Shown here piece by piece: positions 24,401 to 35,777 of a DNA stretch of 64,000 nucleotides (the stretch's first letter is position 1; each line of letters opens with the position of its first letter). A program made the translations under genes and the position numbers. The notes below the pieces were generated by a model. That model was not told where the DNA came from and made no database searches. It saw nothing but the letters and a program-made list of their open reading frames with translations. Origin of the DNA: Ulva prolifera (taxonomy: Eukaryota > Chlorophyta > Ulvophyceae > Ulvales > Ulvaceae); assembly GCA_023078555.1 (NCBI GenBank), contig CM041200.1, forward strand, positions 7,479,361 through 7,543,360. Direction: 5' to 3'.

Positions 24401-27400
24401 CGCGGCAGGGCGAGCGGCGGAGCGGCCATTGCGGATGGCACCGTCTCCAGCTCCACGGCCAGTCTGCGCGATTGGGGTGGCCGTGCGCCCGCGGGTGGCT
24501 GTGGCCAGGCGCTGCCCCCCACTTCTACCGGCACTTTCCAGCACGGCAATGGCGCCTCGGGGGTCAGGGGGGGTTGGGTCCGGGTGGGCGTGGCCGGCCG
24601 CTGCGGCGAGCACGGTGTCCGCGCCGGTGTCCAGCGTCTCGGTCGCCCAGGCCTGCAGTGACGCTGGCTCCGGGCCGGCGGCTGCGTGCAGCTGACCCAT
24701 GTCCAGCTCCGCCGGGATTGGCAAAACGGCGGCGTCGCTGCGCGGCCCCGCCGCGAGGTCAGGCGCGGCCCGGCCGCCGCCGGCCGGCGGCGCCGGCGCG
24801 GCGCTTCGCGGCTCCGCCGCGACGGAGCCGTGGCTGCTGACGCTGCAGACGCCGCCGCTGCGCACCGACTCGAGCTGCTGCGACGACGTTCGTGACGGCG
24901 GCCACCGCGGCGGCGGCGGTGAATGCGGCGTCCCCGGGCCCCCCGCAGCCCGCCCGGCGGTCGGCTGTGCGCACGACGGCGATGCGGGGCTGCAGGCGCT
25001 TGTGCGCGCGATGTGTGCGCTGGCCGTGGACCGCTCCACCTCGGCTGTTGCCTCCCCGAGCATCGCCGCGATGTCCGCCTCGAGCAGCCGCTGAGTCACC
25101 CCAGGCGTTGACGGCACCGAAAACGCGCTTGCGGAGAGCTGCACTGCACTGGCCATGCCGCCTGCGCCCCCGGCCCGCATGCCACCGCCCCGCCCCTCGA
25201 GATCCGGGGACTGTGCGGGCGCCGGCGGTGACAGGGGTGCACTCCCTCGAGCGAAGGAGTCCCCTGCGCCCATCGTCGACATCGCGCCGTCACCGCCGCG
25301 GCCCTCTGCGACAACCTGCGGCAGGGTGCACCCTGTGAGGTCCGTTCGGCCAGAGTCCGCATCGTCCCCCCGCTCGGAGCCGCGCAGTGGCACGCCATCC
25401 ACATCCAGCCCCACCCTTGGGCTCATGACGTCTTCACAGCGCTCCCCCGCTGGCGGATGCGACGGATCCGCCGCTGTGGCACTAACGGCTCGCGTGGAGC
25501 CGCCTACGGACCCCGACCCATCGCGCTGGCGCCAGCTGCCGTGAAACCCTGAAGCCACTGACGATTCACCACCATGCGGGAGGCTCGATGCCTCCGACGC
25601 AAAGTACGCGGACGTTGCCAGGCTCATCTCCGAGTCCACACTGACATCCCCCCGCGGCAGCAGATCCCGCTGTGCCTCTTGGCTGTGTAGAAACCCGGCA
25701 CGAGGCTTCGCGGCAGCCCCGCCTCCCCCCTGTACCCCGCCCCTCCCTCCATGCCGCCCCCGCGGCGGCGGCCACATCAGCGCCTGCGTGCCCGGCGCAC
25801 GCGGCGCGCGCAGCGCGCCCAGCGCGGCGCCGAGCGATGCCGCCGGCATCGCCACGCTGCTGGCCACCGTCGACGCGATTGCACCGCTGCTGCCCGCGCT
25901 GCTGCCGGCGCTCCCGGCAGCCCCCGCCCCTGGCAGTAACCCCCGCTTCGGCGACGTCTGCGACAGCGTCCCCAGCGCCGCAGACCCCTCGATGTGTCCA
26001 GACGCCTCTGCGATATATCCCGAGTCGCTGCCGAGCCGCTCCGACTCGCCGAGCACCGGCTCGAGGATCGCCGGCAACCCTGACGTCACCCAGGGGAACC
26101 CCGGCGTCATGTGCACGCCGAGGCCGAGCGCCTCTGCCTCGTGCGCAGCCGCCGCAGCCGCGGCGGCCGCGAGCTCCCCGCGAGCCCCCGCAGAGCCCCC
26201 TGCCGGCGTCGGCGTGCCGTCCACCACCCCGGAGTCGCTCCCGACCGGCTCCTCGCGGGGGCTCTCCAGCAGCGCGGACTCCCCGGCGACATACCCTGAG
26301 TCGCCGTCATGCGCATGCGTGCGCGCCGTCGCAAGGCCAATTGTCGGCGCCGCGAGCGGCATACTGACACTGCTCCCGCCATGCATGGAGTCGCCGAAGG
26401 CGGAGCCGGCTCCGGGGATGCTGCTCCACGCGCTGCGCGATTCCCCGGACAACCGCGACTCCCCCGTGCCGCTCTCACATGACACAAAACTCACCCCCTC
26501 CTCATCTGGTTCCACCCCCGCATCCCGGTCGAGCTGCCAACCCGCGTTTTGCAAAACGGCGCCGTGTGGCCACGGGTGCGCAGGGACTGCCGAGGCCACA
26601 GGTGACCGCACCGGGGAGCCCCGGCCGTATGGCGACCCCGGCCGCAGCGGGGACCCGCCAATGGCAGCCGGATATGCGATGGCTACAGGTGCGATGTGAC
26701 CCGGTGCCATAGGGTTTGCAGAAGCCATCGGCGACGCGATCTGCACGGCTTCGAGCATCTGCATCGGAGACCCGTGCGGGGAGAACTGGAACGACTCCTC
26801 CGGAGCAAGAGAGTCCCCCGAACTGTCAGACCGCGGCGTGGCCGGCGCAAACCCTGGCACAGCCGCCGCCCGCAACGCCGCGCTGTCAGCTGCGGGTGCC
26901 GCGGGCACCGCCACGGGCTTGCGCGGCACGACCCCGGACCAGTCGCTGACCGTCTGGTCCGCCGCGGCGGCCGCGAGCTCTGACGTGGAACCCTGAAGCG
27001 CAAACGTGCCAGTGGAGGAGCTCTGGGGGCTGAGGTCGCGACCAGTGGGGATGCGGCACGCGGGCGGGCCGCCCGCGACGCGCTGCGGCTCAATCTCCCC
27101 TCGCTGCGGCTCTGCACGTGCGGTGTCGCACGTGATGAAAGAGGCTCCGTCGCTGAAGATCGGGGAACGGAGGGGGCCAGGGATCCAGGAGCCATCCGCC
27201 GGAGGCATGGCCTCAGGGGCGCCGAGAGCGAGTATCGGGACGGCCGGGATGTGGAAGTCTGGGCCGGAGGACGGCCGCGGGATGGCGCTCGAGTTGCTGA
27301 AGGACACGCTCGAGCTGTCGTGGCGGCTGTCCGGAGGCGGCACGAGGTGGCCGAGCGACGCGACGACGTCCAGCCGCTCCTCGGCTAGGGGTGCTGCGGC

Positions 27401-30400
27401 GGCTGCAGCCTCAGAGAGGCTCGCGGCGGGGCCGCGGCCGCCGGATGCCGGCCCGCGCGGCCACCCGTTGATGGCAGGTGTGTCTGGGCCCATCAGCCCG
27501 GAGCTTGCACTGTGGGAGATCGCCTGCGAGCGGCTGTGCAGGGTGCGGGTGCCGGCGTGGGAGACGACCTCGGCGGTGGAATCGCACGGTGACGACGGTG
27601 CCGCCGCGGCGGCCCCGCCGGCGGCGGCTGCCGCTGCCGCTGCGGAGGCAGCGGCTGCGTCCGGCAGCGCGAGCGACGCGCTGCACTCCTCCGCCACCGC
27701 CGCAGCCCCCGCCGCGGCAGCCGCGGCAGCGGCCTCCGCCGCCACGGGGCTGACGTCGCTCACACCGGACGTCGCGGTGCGCCAACTCGCGTCCGTCGCG
27801 AGGCCGCCGGCGGCCTCTGCCGCGGCGTACTCCGCGCTGGCCATGCCGGCCGCCGCCGCGGCGTCGGTAGGGGGCGAGAGGATGTCGTAGTAGTCCGACG
27901 GCTGTGGGCTGACAGCGGGGGAGGTGGGGGGCTGTGAGAGGGCAGTGGAGAAGACGTCCTTGCCGGTGTGGCCCGCGGATGCGGTGGACATCGTGCTCGC
28001 GCCGCCTTTGTACGAGGGGTCCTCCCTATCAGAACCGGCCATCGACCGCATGCCCTCCTCGATGTCGTTCTGCACAGACATGCAGCCTGTTGCCACCGTG
28101 ACCCCCTCATGCATGCACCAAAAATGACCTCCCGGACGAACTCATCACAGCACACGCGCGCACAGCACAGCACAGCACTCGTCTCGGCAGCGGCTGCTTG
28201 GCTCGTCCGCCCCGCGTCTCATGAGGGGCGGTGCCATAGCTGCGAACATCTGTGCATGACCGCAAACTACACTCACCACCGTCCAGTCACATGTCCGCCT
28301 CTGTCCACGTGACATCACCAGCAGCATGCCCAACCGGGGCAGCTAGCCCTGGAACGGAAGCGTTCCGGCGCATGTGCGCGTCCGCACCTTGTGCACCCGG
28401 GGCTCCTCCCTGTTCGCGGCACGCCTTTTCGCGCCACAGAGCACAAAGACGGCCGCGACGGCCGCCAGGACCGTCACAAACCCGACGACGAGGGCCACGG
28501 TGCCCGGGACGCCGATGGAGGTGCCGCGGGGCCCCCCGCGCGGCGGCTGCAGGCCGGGGCGGCTGCCGACGGCCGCCCCGGCCACGACGCCGGACGCGGC
28601 AGGCCCCCCCAGGTCCTCTGGGGCGGAGAAGTCCGGAAGCGCCTGTACACTCGACTGTGTTGTGGCGCAGTGACAAATGAATGCCATTAAAGCAAAGAAT
28701 TCAAGCGAATGTGAAGCGCGGTCAAGTACATCCAGATTTACGGACCCAGTGTTGGTGCACAGCGCCTGAGGGGGTAAACACCGGCAGCACATGACCAAAC
28801 GCTGGTCAACATGCCGGATCCAAGAAGCGTTGCATCCCGGTTCAAAGTTTTCACAGGCACGTTTGCGCCGTCCGTGACGGAAGGGCAGGAAAACAAGAGG
28901 CCCCTGCCCACCCTTCTGTTCAGAGCAGGACAGCGCAGGTCAGAGCAGCAGAGACTCACCTCCCGAAGCGCAAGCAGCCAGGGGTCCTGCGGCGACAGGA
29001 ACGGCACGGCCTCTACCTCCTCCACCTCCGCGAGCTGCCGGCTCCCGCCCACCCCCGCCTGATCCGCCGCCCACCCACGGTCCCGCCCCGCCGCACTGCT
29101 CGCGCCCGCAATCACATCCGCAGCCGCCGCATCGACATCCTCCCCGCCCGGCGCGCCGAACGGGTAATCATCATCAAACAGCGCGTCTTCGATGACGTAA
29201 TCGTAATCCGCATCCGCCGCCGCGCGGGTGACGATGGCGCCGCCCGCGGGTCCGACAGCCGTGGCCGGGTCGGCGGACTCGGGCACCTCGGCACCGGTGT
29301 CGTCGGTGGCGTAGGTGACGTCGTCGAAATAGGCAGTGCCGGCGAGCGCGTCCTCGTCGGCCGCGGCAGCGGTGCCGGCGGCGGTCGTGTTTACGAGGGT
29401 GACGTGTCGCCAGCGCGCCGCGGACGCGAAGGAGGCGTCGACGAGGGCTTGCCGGCTGATGTGCGTGTGGCGGAAGGCGGACTGGGTGAGGAGGGCCGAG
29501 CTGCGGTCGAAGAGGAGGATGGGGGAACGGCTGCCTATTATGTGGGAGAACACGCAGTCTGCAGCAGCAGTCGATCGAATGAGAGACGCAGCCGGCGGCA
29601 GCGGCCGTTGCACGAACACACGCAGACGGCTCAGCATTCGTTTCATCAAGACACGAAGTCTGCAGCAGCAGCCATAAAAGGAAGAAGTCGTATACTTTAC
29701 GAGCCAGGGTGCTTTTGGTTGCATATGTGGTCAACGTGCTCAGTCAACTACTGTTGGGGTCACTTGAACTCTGGGGTACCTCTGAGGGACACCCCACAAG
29801 CCAGCTCTGTGGACCGTCCCCAAGACGTATCCCAAAACTCAGACGACGGACACTCTGGGTGAACACTGGTGCAGTGTTGGGGACTGGGACTGGCATGCTG
29901 GCATGCTGCGGGACTGGCATGCTCATGCTGCGTTGACTTTCTGTAGCATGGCTGGTGTGATGCCCGTAGGTGGCCTTCATGGCCAACCTTGCAGGATGAG
30001 AGAATAAATGAGTAAACAAGGCCAAGCCTGAGAGGCATACAATGTATGCACCATTAAGTATGCAGGCTGCACAATCCGGGAGTGTTCACTGTTGTATGTG
30101 ATGAGATCTTGATGCTGATGAGAAGTCTCGGTGAACCTGAGCCAGTATGGAGCTTGTTCACGTGGTCTCATGCGTGGCAGGCTGCTGCTCTCTGCGAGGA
30201 CATCTCAGCAACAGACAAGCAACAGGCTGCATGGTCTGCAGGTGAGCTCATGGAGACAGGCGCCCCTGCAGCAAGGGCTGTGGTCCATGGTCCAGCGCTG
30301 GTATCTACAGGGATACCTGCACCCATGCACATGGCCATGCAGGGCTGACAGAAGTTACCTAAGATGTGCACATGCATGGCAGGAGGTGGCAACAGAAAGC

Positions 30401-33400
30401 AGGCCTGGCACTGCAACTGACTGAAACCAGGTCTGGGGCAGAAGGCCGATGAGTTCCACCAGGCCACACATTTGCTTGTGTGCCATGCATGGCACTGGAT
30501 GCATGTGGCAGTGAAGCCCCCAAAGGTGAGGTACAAACTAGGGCCATCAAGGAAGCCAGGCCTCCACAGCAGTTTCCGGTGTGGCCTCCACAGCAGTTTC
30601 AAAAGTGTGCAGGGAGATTGTCTGCATTGAATACATATCTGCATTGACATCAAGTGCGGGGGTACTCCAGCCTCTAAGTTGTAATGTGTGTTTTTTTGTT
30701 AGTTTTGATAAAGCTTTTTTTTGAGTAAGTTGCTCTGCGTCAGGCAACAGCTGTAGTGGGGTGTTGCATGTTCATGCTGTGTGCCTGTCCCTCTGATCTG
30801 CTGCAATCTGGCTAGCCGCACTGCTGCACCGTGTCGCCGGCCTGTGTCCAGGCACCATGCAGCAATTGCAATTGCGTTAACGCAAGTAATAGCAACACAG
30901 TTGTCTAATGTGCCGTTCATGCATGCTGTACACACCTTGCAGCATCACCGCAGACGCCTGCCACACCCGCAGCGGCTGGATCTGCGGCGTGCTCGGCCCT
31001 GAGAACGTCGTGTTCGTGAGGTACACCGCTCGCCCGCCCGGCCTGCCGCTCTCGGTGGGGGTGTTGATGTCCCACACCGCCAAGCCCGGCGGCTCCTCCA
31101 GCACCGCGCCGCCTTCTGGCACCCTCCACAGCATGGCGACGTTGTCCACCCACAGCCTCTTGGAGAACACGCGGAAGGCGGAGCGCTGTGCCGAAACGAT
31201 GCATTGGCGTGGCTTCAGGGGGTCCTTGGGCTTGCCACCGGCAAAGGTGGCTGGAGGGGGCTGCGCGCAGTTCCCCTGCATGCACATAGCGCTAACGCCG
31301 GCGTTCGGGCAGCTGCGGCCTGATCATGGAACCTGTATGCACTGACATGACACCTTCGATACATCTTTGGATCGCGGTATGCGTTCTACGGTGCAAGACT
31401 GGCTCTCGAGATCTCGTAAACAGCTCGGGTGTGTCGATGTGTTCCGCCGAGCGTACCCTGCTACCATCGATGATACCGTATTCTTAATGACATGCCGCAA
31501 CCAATGCATGAATATCATGCATGGGCATGATATGACGTGTACCTCCGAGGCTACGCCGCGAGGCGACGTGCCGCGACGCAACAGAGCGGAGGCTGCATGC
31601 ATGCATGGGGCTGGCAAGGCACCCAGACTTGGCGAAAGGAGCATTTCGCTGTGCGATCTGCGGATTACCTCATTCGGGACTTTGGCGCGTGCATGCCAGC
31701 CTGCCTCGCCACCTGTTGATTCAAATTTTGGAGGGCAGCATGTGGCGCAGCGCTGGCAATGCCTCATCCGGGTCTATGGCTAAGATCAACGACCACTTGC
31801 AGCAGGCGTGTGGAAGCATGGCTAAAGCGGCAACAGGCATGACGTGATGCAGGTCAGCAGCGACGTGAGCAGCGATCAGTCGACTGTGTGACGTCTACGG
31901 CGCGCAGGAACACACCGGCGCTTTCCCACACAAGGCGCACACCCGAGGCACTGCTGTGACATAACCCCGTGCAACTTGCAACGCCTCGGCCGAGGTGACC
32001 GTTGCCCGCATGCACCAGTTTCAGCAGCGCAGCCCCCGCATGCGGCTAGCCGACGGCGTGCAACCCCGCCACATGACTGCTGCGACGGCACATGCACGAG
32101 CCGTGCTGTCACTTTATGCGCTACGTCCGGCGGTGATGACGGTGAGAGCACGTGACGGGGGCGTGCGTGTAGATCAGGCGACTCCACTTACTGGGTGTGA
32201 CTCAACCTGACTAAACGCGCTCAGTCAATCTCGCGGCGGTGGCCAACAGCACGGCCTGGGCCCCTGCTGCCGCGGTGCCCGTCAGACGCGGGACCTGCGC
32301 CCCGCCGTGGTCCGGGTCGAACTCGACGGAATGCGAACAGGCGCCGTGTTCCCAGCGAGGACTCGCCGGGCAAGGCCGGAGACATCGCCGCGAGGCACGG
32401 GAACAGCACGCCCGCCACTCCTTCGCATCACAAGCGCTGTTGCGGCCCGGAAGCTGCCAAGATGTGCATGCGTTGCCGTCCTGGCCATCGTCACATGACC
32501 CGGTGCCGCTATAATGAGCGCGCAACCGTTATTCCGCGCACTTGCGTGCGGCCCGCGAGAACATCCCCAGTAATGCTGTGAGTGACAGACTCTGAAGACA
32601 TCGTGGAGATGTCAGGCACAGTGAGCGGCGGGCACAGAGCTCGTGCAGGGAATAACATGCATCACGGCAAGGACAGGCACGCACGACTGCCACATCCAAA
32701 TCATGCGACCGCACAGCGTATGCATGAACACGACACAACTGCAAAAGCATGAACCAGAAGCTCCATGACGGTGTAGTCAGAGCGCCTCTGCAGTGCGTGT
32801 GCGTACGAGCTTACAGGCTGCTACCTTCAGCTGCCGTGTGGCGCAGCTGCAGAAGGCTGGCCCGACGTGACTCACGACCCCACGTAGCCACAGCCATAGC
32901 AATCGGCTGGTACAGAGCTGAAGCGCATCATGGTGACAGACAGCATGGCTGTGTGGCTGTGGCCGGCGCGAGTGCTGGCGGTGCGTGGGTGTGTTGGTGT
33001 GTGATGCGTGTGGCTTGTTGCGTGGTTCCCCTGGTTGGTGCTCGCGGTGCTACCTGCCTTGCTTGCTTTGTCCTTGTAACACACATAGCATGGCATAGCC
33101 CGGTTCTATTGCTGAGCCTGCGAGTGGAGCCAGTGAGTGCCTGTGAGCAGTACACGCACACATGTGCAAACAGAGTGCATCAGCCTGACGCACATGGGCT
33201 CTACATAGGTTGCCACAGCACAGGACCGCCCGTCACTGCCCCTGTCCTTGACACACCACACTCCTCAATGTGACAAGCAATGTGGAACAATGTAGCACAG
33301 CATCACTGCAGTGCATTTGAACATGGTAGCCTGTGTCTCCACGGAAGGTGCAGCCTCTCCAGAGCGGAGGTCCAGTCTGCTTTGTCCAGGCTGCTCTGAC

Positions 33401-35777
33401 GAACAAGCAGGGGAACACTCATGCACACTGGTCAACTACACTGCATGGGCAGAGACCGCAGTACGTAGTGTGAATGTGGTCCACATTGTCCTTGCTGCAC
33501 TAGATCGGTCTGTACGGACAGAGACAGGGAGAGGGACAGCGACCATTCACAGTGCGAGCCACGGCCAGTGACGCACCCTGCCCAGACCGCCGGCACCTCG
33601 TCTGTCTGTCTCGTGCAGCTGGCGACCCCCTGGCCATACAGGTATGTGGCAATCCAGTGATATGGCCACTACACCACTGGACCCTTGCACGTCGCGGGCC
33701 CACTGTACCACGCACGAGGACACTGGATAGAAACGACACTATAGAATCGGTGGACTACTTGCCTGCGTGCGGCAACACCCTGACGTCACTGCTGCTGCTT
33801 GCAGCACTGCAATGACCCCACCACCGCCACAGTCGGCCCTGGCAGGAGCAGTACATGCGAGTGAGTAGTTGAGTCTTTTGGGCGGCGACACCGCCGAGCT
33901 GCATGAGACAGACCGACGAGGTGCCGGCCTGGCATGCATGTGGGGCTGCCACCGACCTCCCATCTGAGGTACAGGCACTGCTGAATCAATAGACCTATCA
34001 ACAGACGTATCACAGCCACATCATCAGTTCTGGATTCCATCCACACGACACACGGAAGCCCGGCAGCAGCTGGATTGTGCAGCAAAACTCATTGAGGATA
34101 GACCACACTGCCGCAGGCTCCAGGCTCCCTGTACAACCCAATCTAGCGGGCCAGAGGGCGGGTTGACCGCCTGATCTCGCTGCTGGGAAGGATGACACAG
34201 ACAGCATTTCAAAACTCCTCAAGCGCAAAACCCACCAATACAGAGACCTCATACGTAGAAGACGGACCTGGCAGTTGTGACACAGGCACGGCCCCACTCG
34301 GGCTGTGCCGCCCGCACACACGAGGGCATCTCCGCCAGCAAGCAGCTGAGGCCCGCCCCAACGCTGCGATGGCAGGTGACTGCAAAATGGAGGCCTCCCG
34401 GGATGCATGGAGGCCTCCGCGGCAGCACCTGCGTTGTGCTGCACGGGGCAGCGCCTACACCCTCGGCCTGGCTCCAAACGCTCACGGCGTCACACCGCAC
34501 AGACATCCCATGGCATGCATGTCGTTACAAAGGACAGTGGTCGGGCATCGAGCCGTGCCTCGGAATCCACTCGCACACCCACTCACTCATTCAGGGCACG
34601 AGCACGTACCTCAGCCCTGCCGGTGATTCCAGCCAAAGATTGAAGCCCCGCACGGAGCACAATAGCGTTCCGTTTGCACACCGCCACACTCAACGGGCGC
34701 AGCGCATTCGTCACAAACAAACCGCGGTTCACAACACCACACCGAGACGCAACCTCCGCCAGCACCCATGTGTGTATGCATGATCACATAGCCGGAGCAG
34801 CCGTACACATGAGGACGTGGGAGCACGCTGTGTAGAGTTCAGTCTCGTCGCCCCCCTCACCTGCGGCGGCGCGGATGACGGGTGCGACAGCGTGAGCCGC
34901 TCCTCACAGACTGTCCCAACCCAGGCCGCACAAGGGCTGCGCTGTGTGGCAGCCTTGTCGCGGCGTGCGAGCGTCCAGTGGTGCAGCTGCCGTATCACAG
35001 CCACTGCGTATCTACTGCCCACAGCCACTGCGTATCTACTGCCCACAGACACTGCATATCTACTGCCGAGTGTGTACATAGATCGAGCTACTCGCATGCG
35101 TATGTATCTCAATGCTGCTGCTCGGCCCCACTGCCGGCGTGAGTGGACGTGGCCTCGAGCGGCAGGGCTGGCGGAGACGGCAGCTGGGTGGATGCGGGTT
35201 CGGCAGGCGGTTCCAGGGGTGGGGTGCACTGGCCGGATGGACCGCGGACGCGAGACGACTGTCACCCCCGGCACACGGGATCGCATGGTGTGAGGAGACT
35301 GCAGGCCGAGGCGGGCGTCCGTGATGTCTCTGAGAGACACAAGCGGCAGGTAGAGAGCGGTGGCGCACCCGGAGGGACCGCGTCTCGTGGTGCACGATAG
35401 CAAACACGAGCCTCGCCTGCGCCGCGCTGTTGTCAAACATGCCCTGCCGGGCCACGGGGATGGGCACGGCGGGTACATCCTCCAGGTCGAGGTGCGCCCG
35501 GATCTCGATGTCTCGAGCGCCCGAGAGAAGCGCAGCCTGCAGCTCCGCTGCCGTGCTGACCACTGTGATGTCCCGAGGGAGAATAGGTGGTTCAAGCGGG
35601 CGTGCACGCTTGGGCGTTGGGGACACAGTGCCACTCTGATCGCCGTAGGTGATCTCCGATAGCGTGCGTGTTCCAACTGCAGTGCTGCTGTCTACGAGGG
35701 TAGCGCTGCTCGAGGGTCCGTGTGAGGTGGACTTGACTGAATCAAGTTGCAGAGCTGGGCCCTCGTCCATCGAAAAC
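21484..35777 (-). CDS. Receptor-like beta-helix/transmembrane protein with C-terminal probable pseudokinase
   Basis: Exons, all in phase: 35369-35777, 30936-31275, 28960-29558, 28388-28642, 23875-28069, 23140-23468, 22045-22371, 21484-21687, about 2,215 aa from the ATG at 35767. Order: VVSTAAELQAALLSGARDIE opening typical of algal right-handed beta-helix ectodomains; repeating short strands (VYLTNTTFSGPS, VMLQDCVFSHI); Asp/Ala-rich stalk; one membrane span near residues 493-516 with a stop-transfer GAKRR; a Ser/Gly/Ala/Pro linker of about 1,390 residues; kinase fold. The kinase keeps the family loop RRFGGQAVVQFAED, the VAIK lysine, an alpha-C Glu, APPE and DAWALGV, but has HRAVKPAN for HRDxKPxN and DFH for DFG, so catalysis is doubtful. 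Chlorophyte relatives normally have HRDIKPxNVLW and DFG. A signal peptide is missing from the rebuilt protein; an upstream exon is likely (candidate near 36.1 kb). The first intron is 4.1 kb. Confidence 0.85.
33645..33693 (+). repeat. Dispersed 49-bp hairpin repeat, copy 1
   Basis: Contains the inverted pair TCCAGTG...CACTGGA around GATATGGCC, followed by CCCTTGCACG. A near-identical copy lies at 43456-43504 and a diverged reverse copy near 34963-35000. It lies in the first intron of the receptor gene. Possibly the end of an undescribed short transposon; no partner end was seen. Confidence 0.6.
34963..35000 (-). repeat. Dispersed hairpin repeat, diverged copy
   Basis: On the minus strand this reads TGTGATACGGCAGCTGCACC followed by ACTGGACGCTCGCACG, matching the copies at 33645 and 43456 with several substitutions. 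It also lies in the receptor gene's first intron, next to a 24-bp tandem array. Confidence 0.5.
34996..35067. repeat. 24-bp tandem repeat, three copies
   Basis: Three adjacent 24-bp units beginning CACAGCCACTGCGTATCTAC; the third has two substitutions. Located in the first intron of the receptor gene. Confidence 0.9.

Noticed and set aside
23664-27890. Long plus-strand frames (for example 23664-24695, 25788-26699, 27006-27890)
   Set aside because: They are antisense shadows of the very GC-rich 4.2-kb receptor exon; the minus frame has matching splice sites and leads into a recognised kinase domain.
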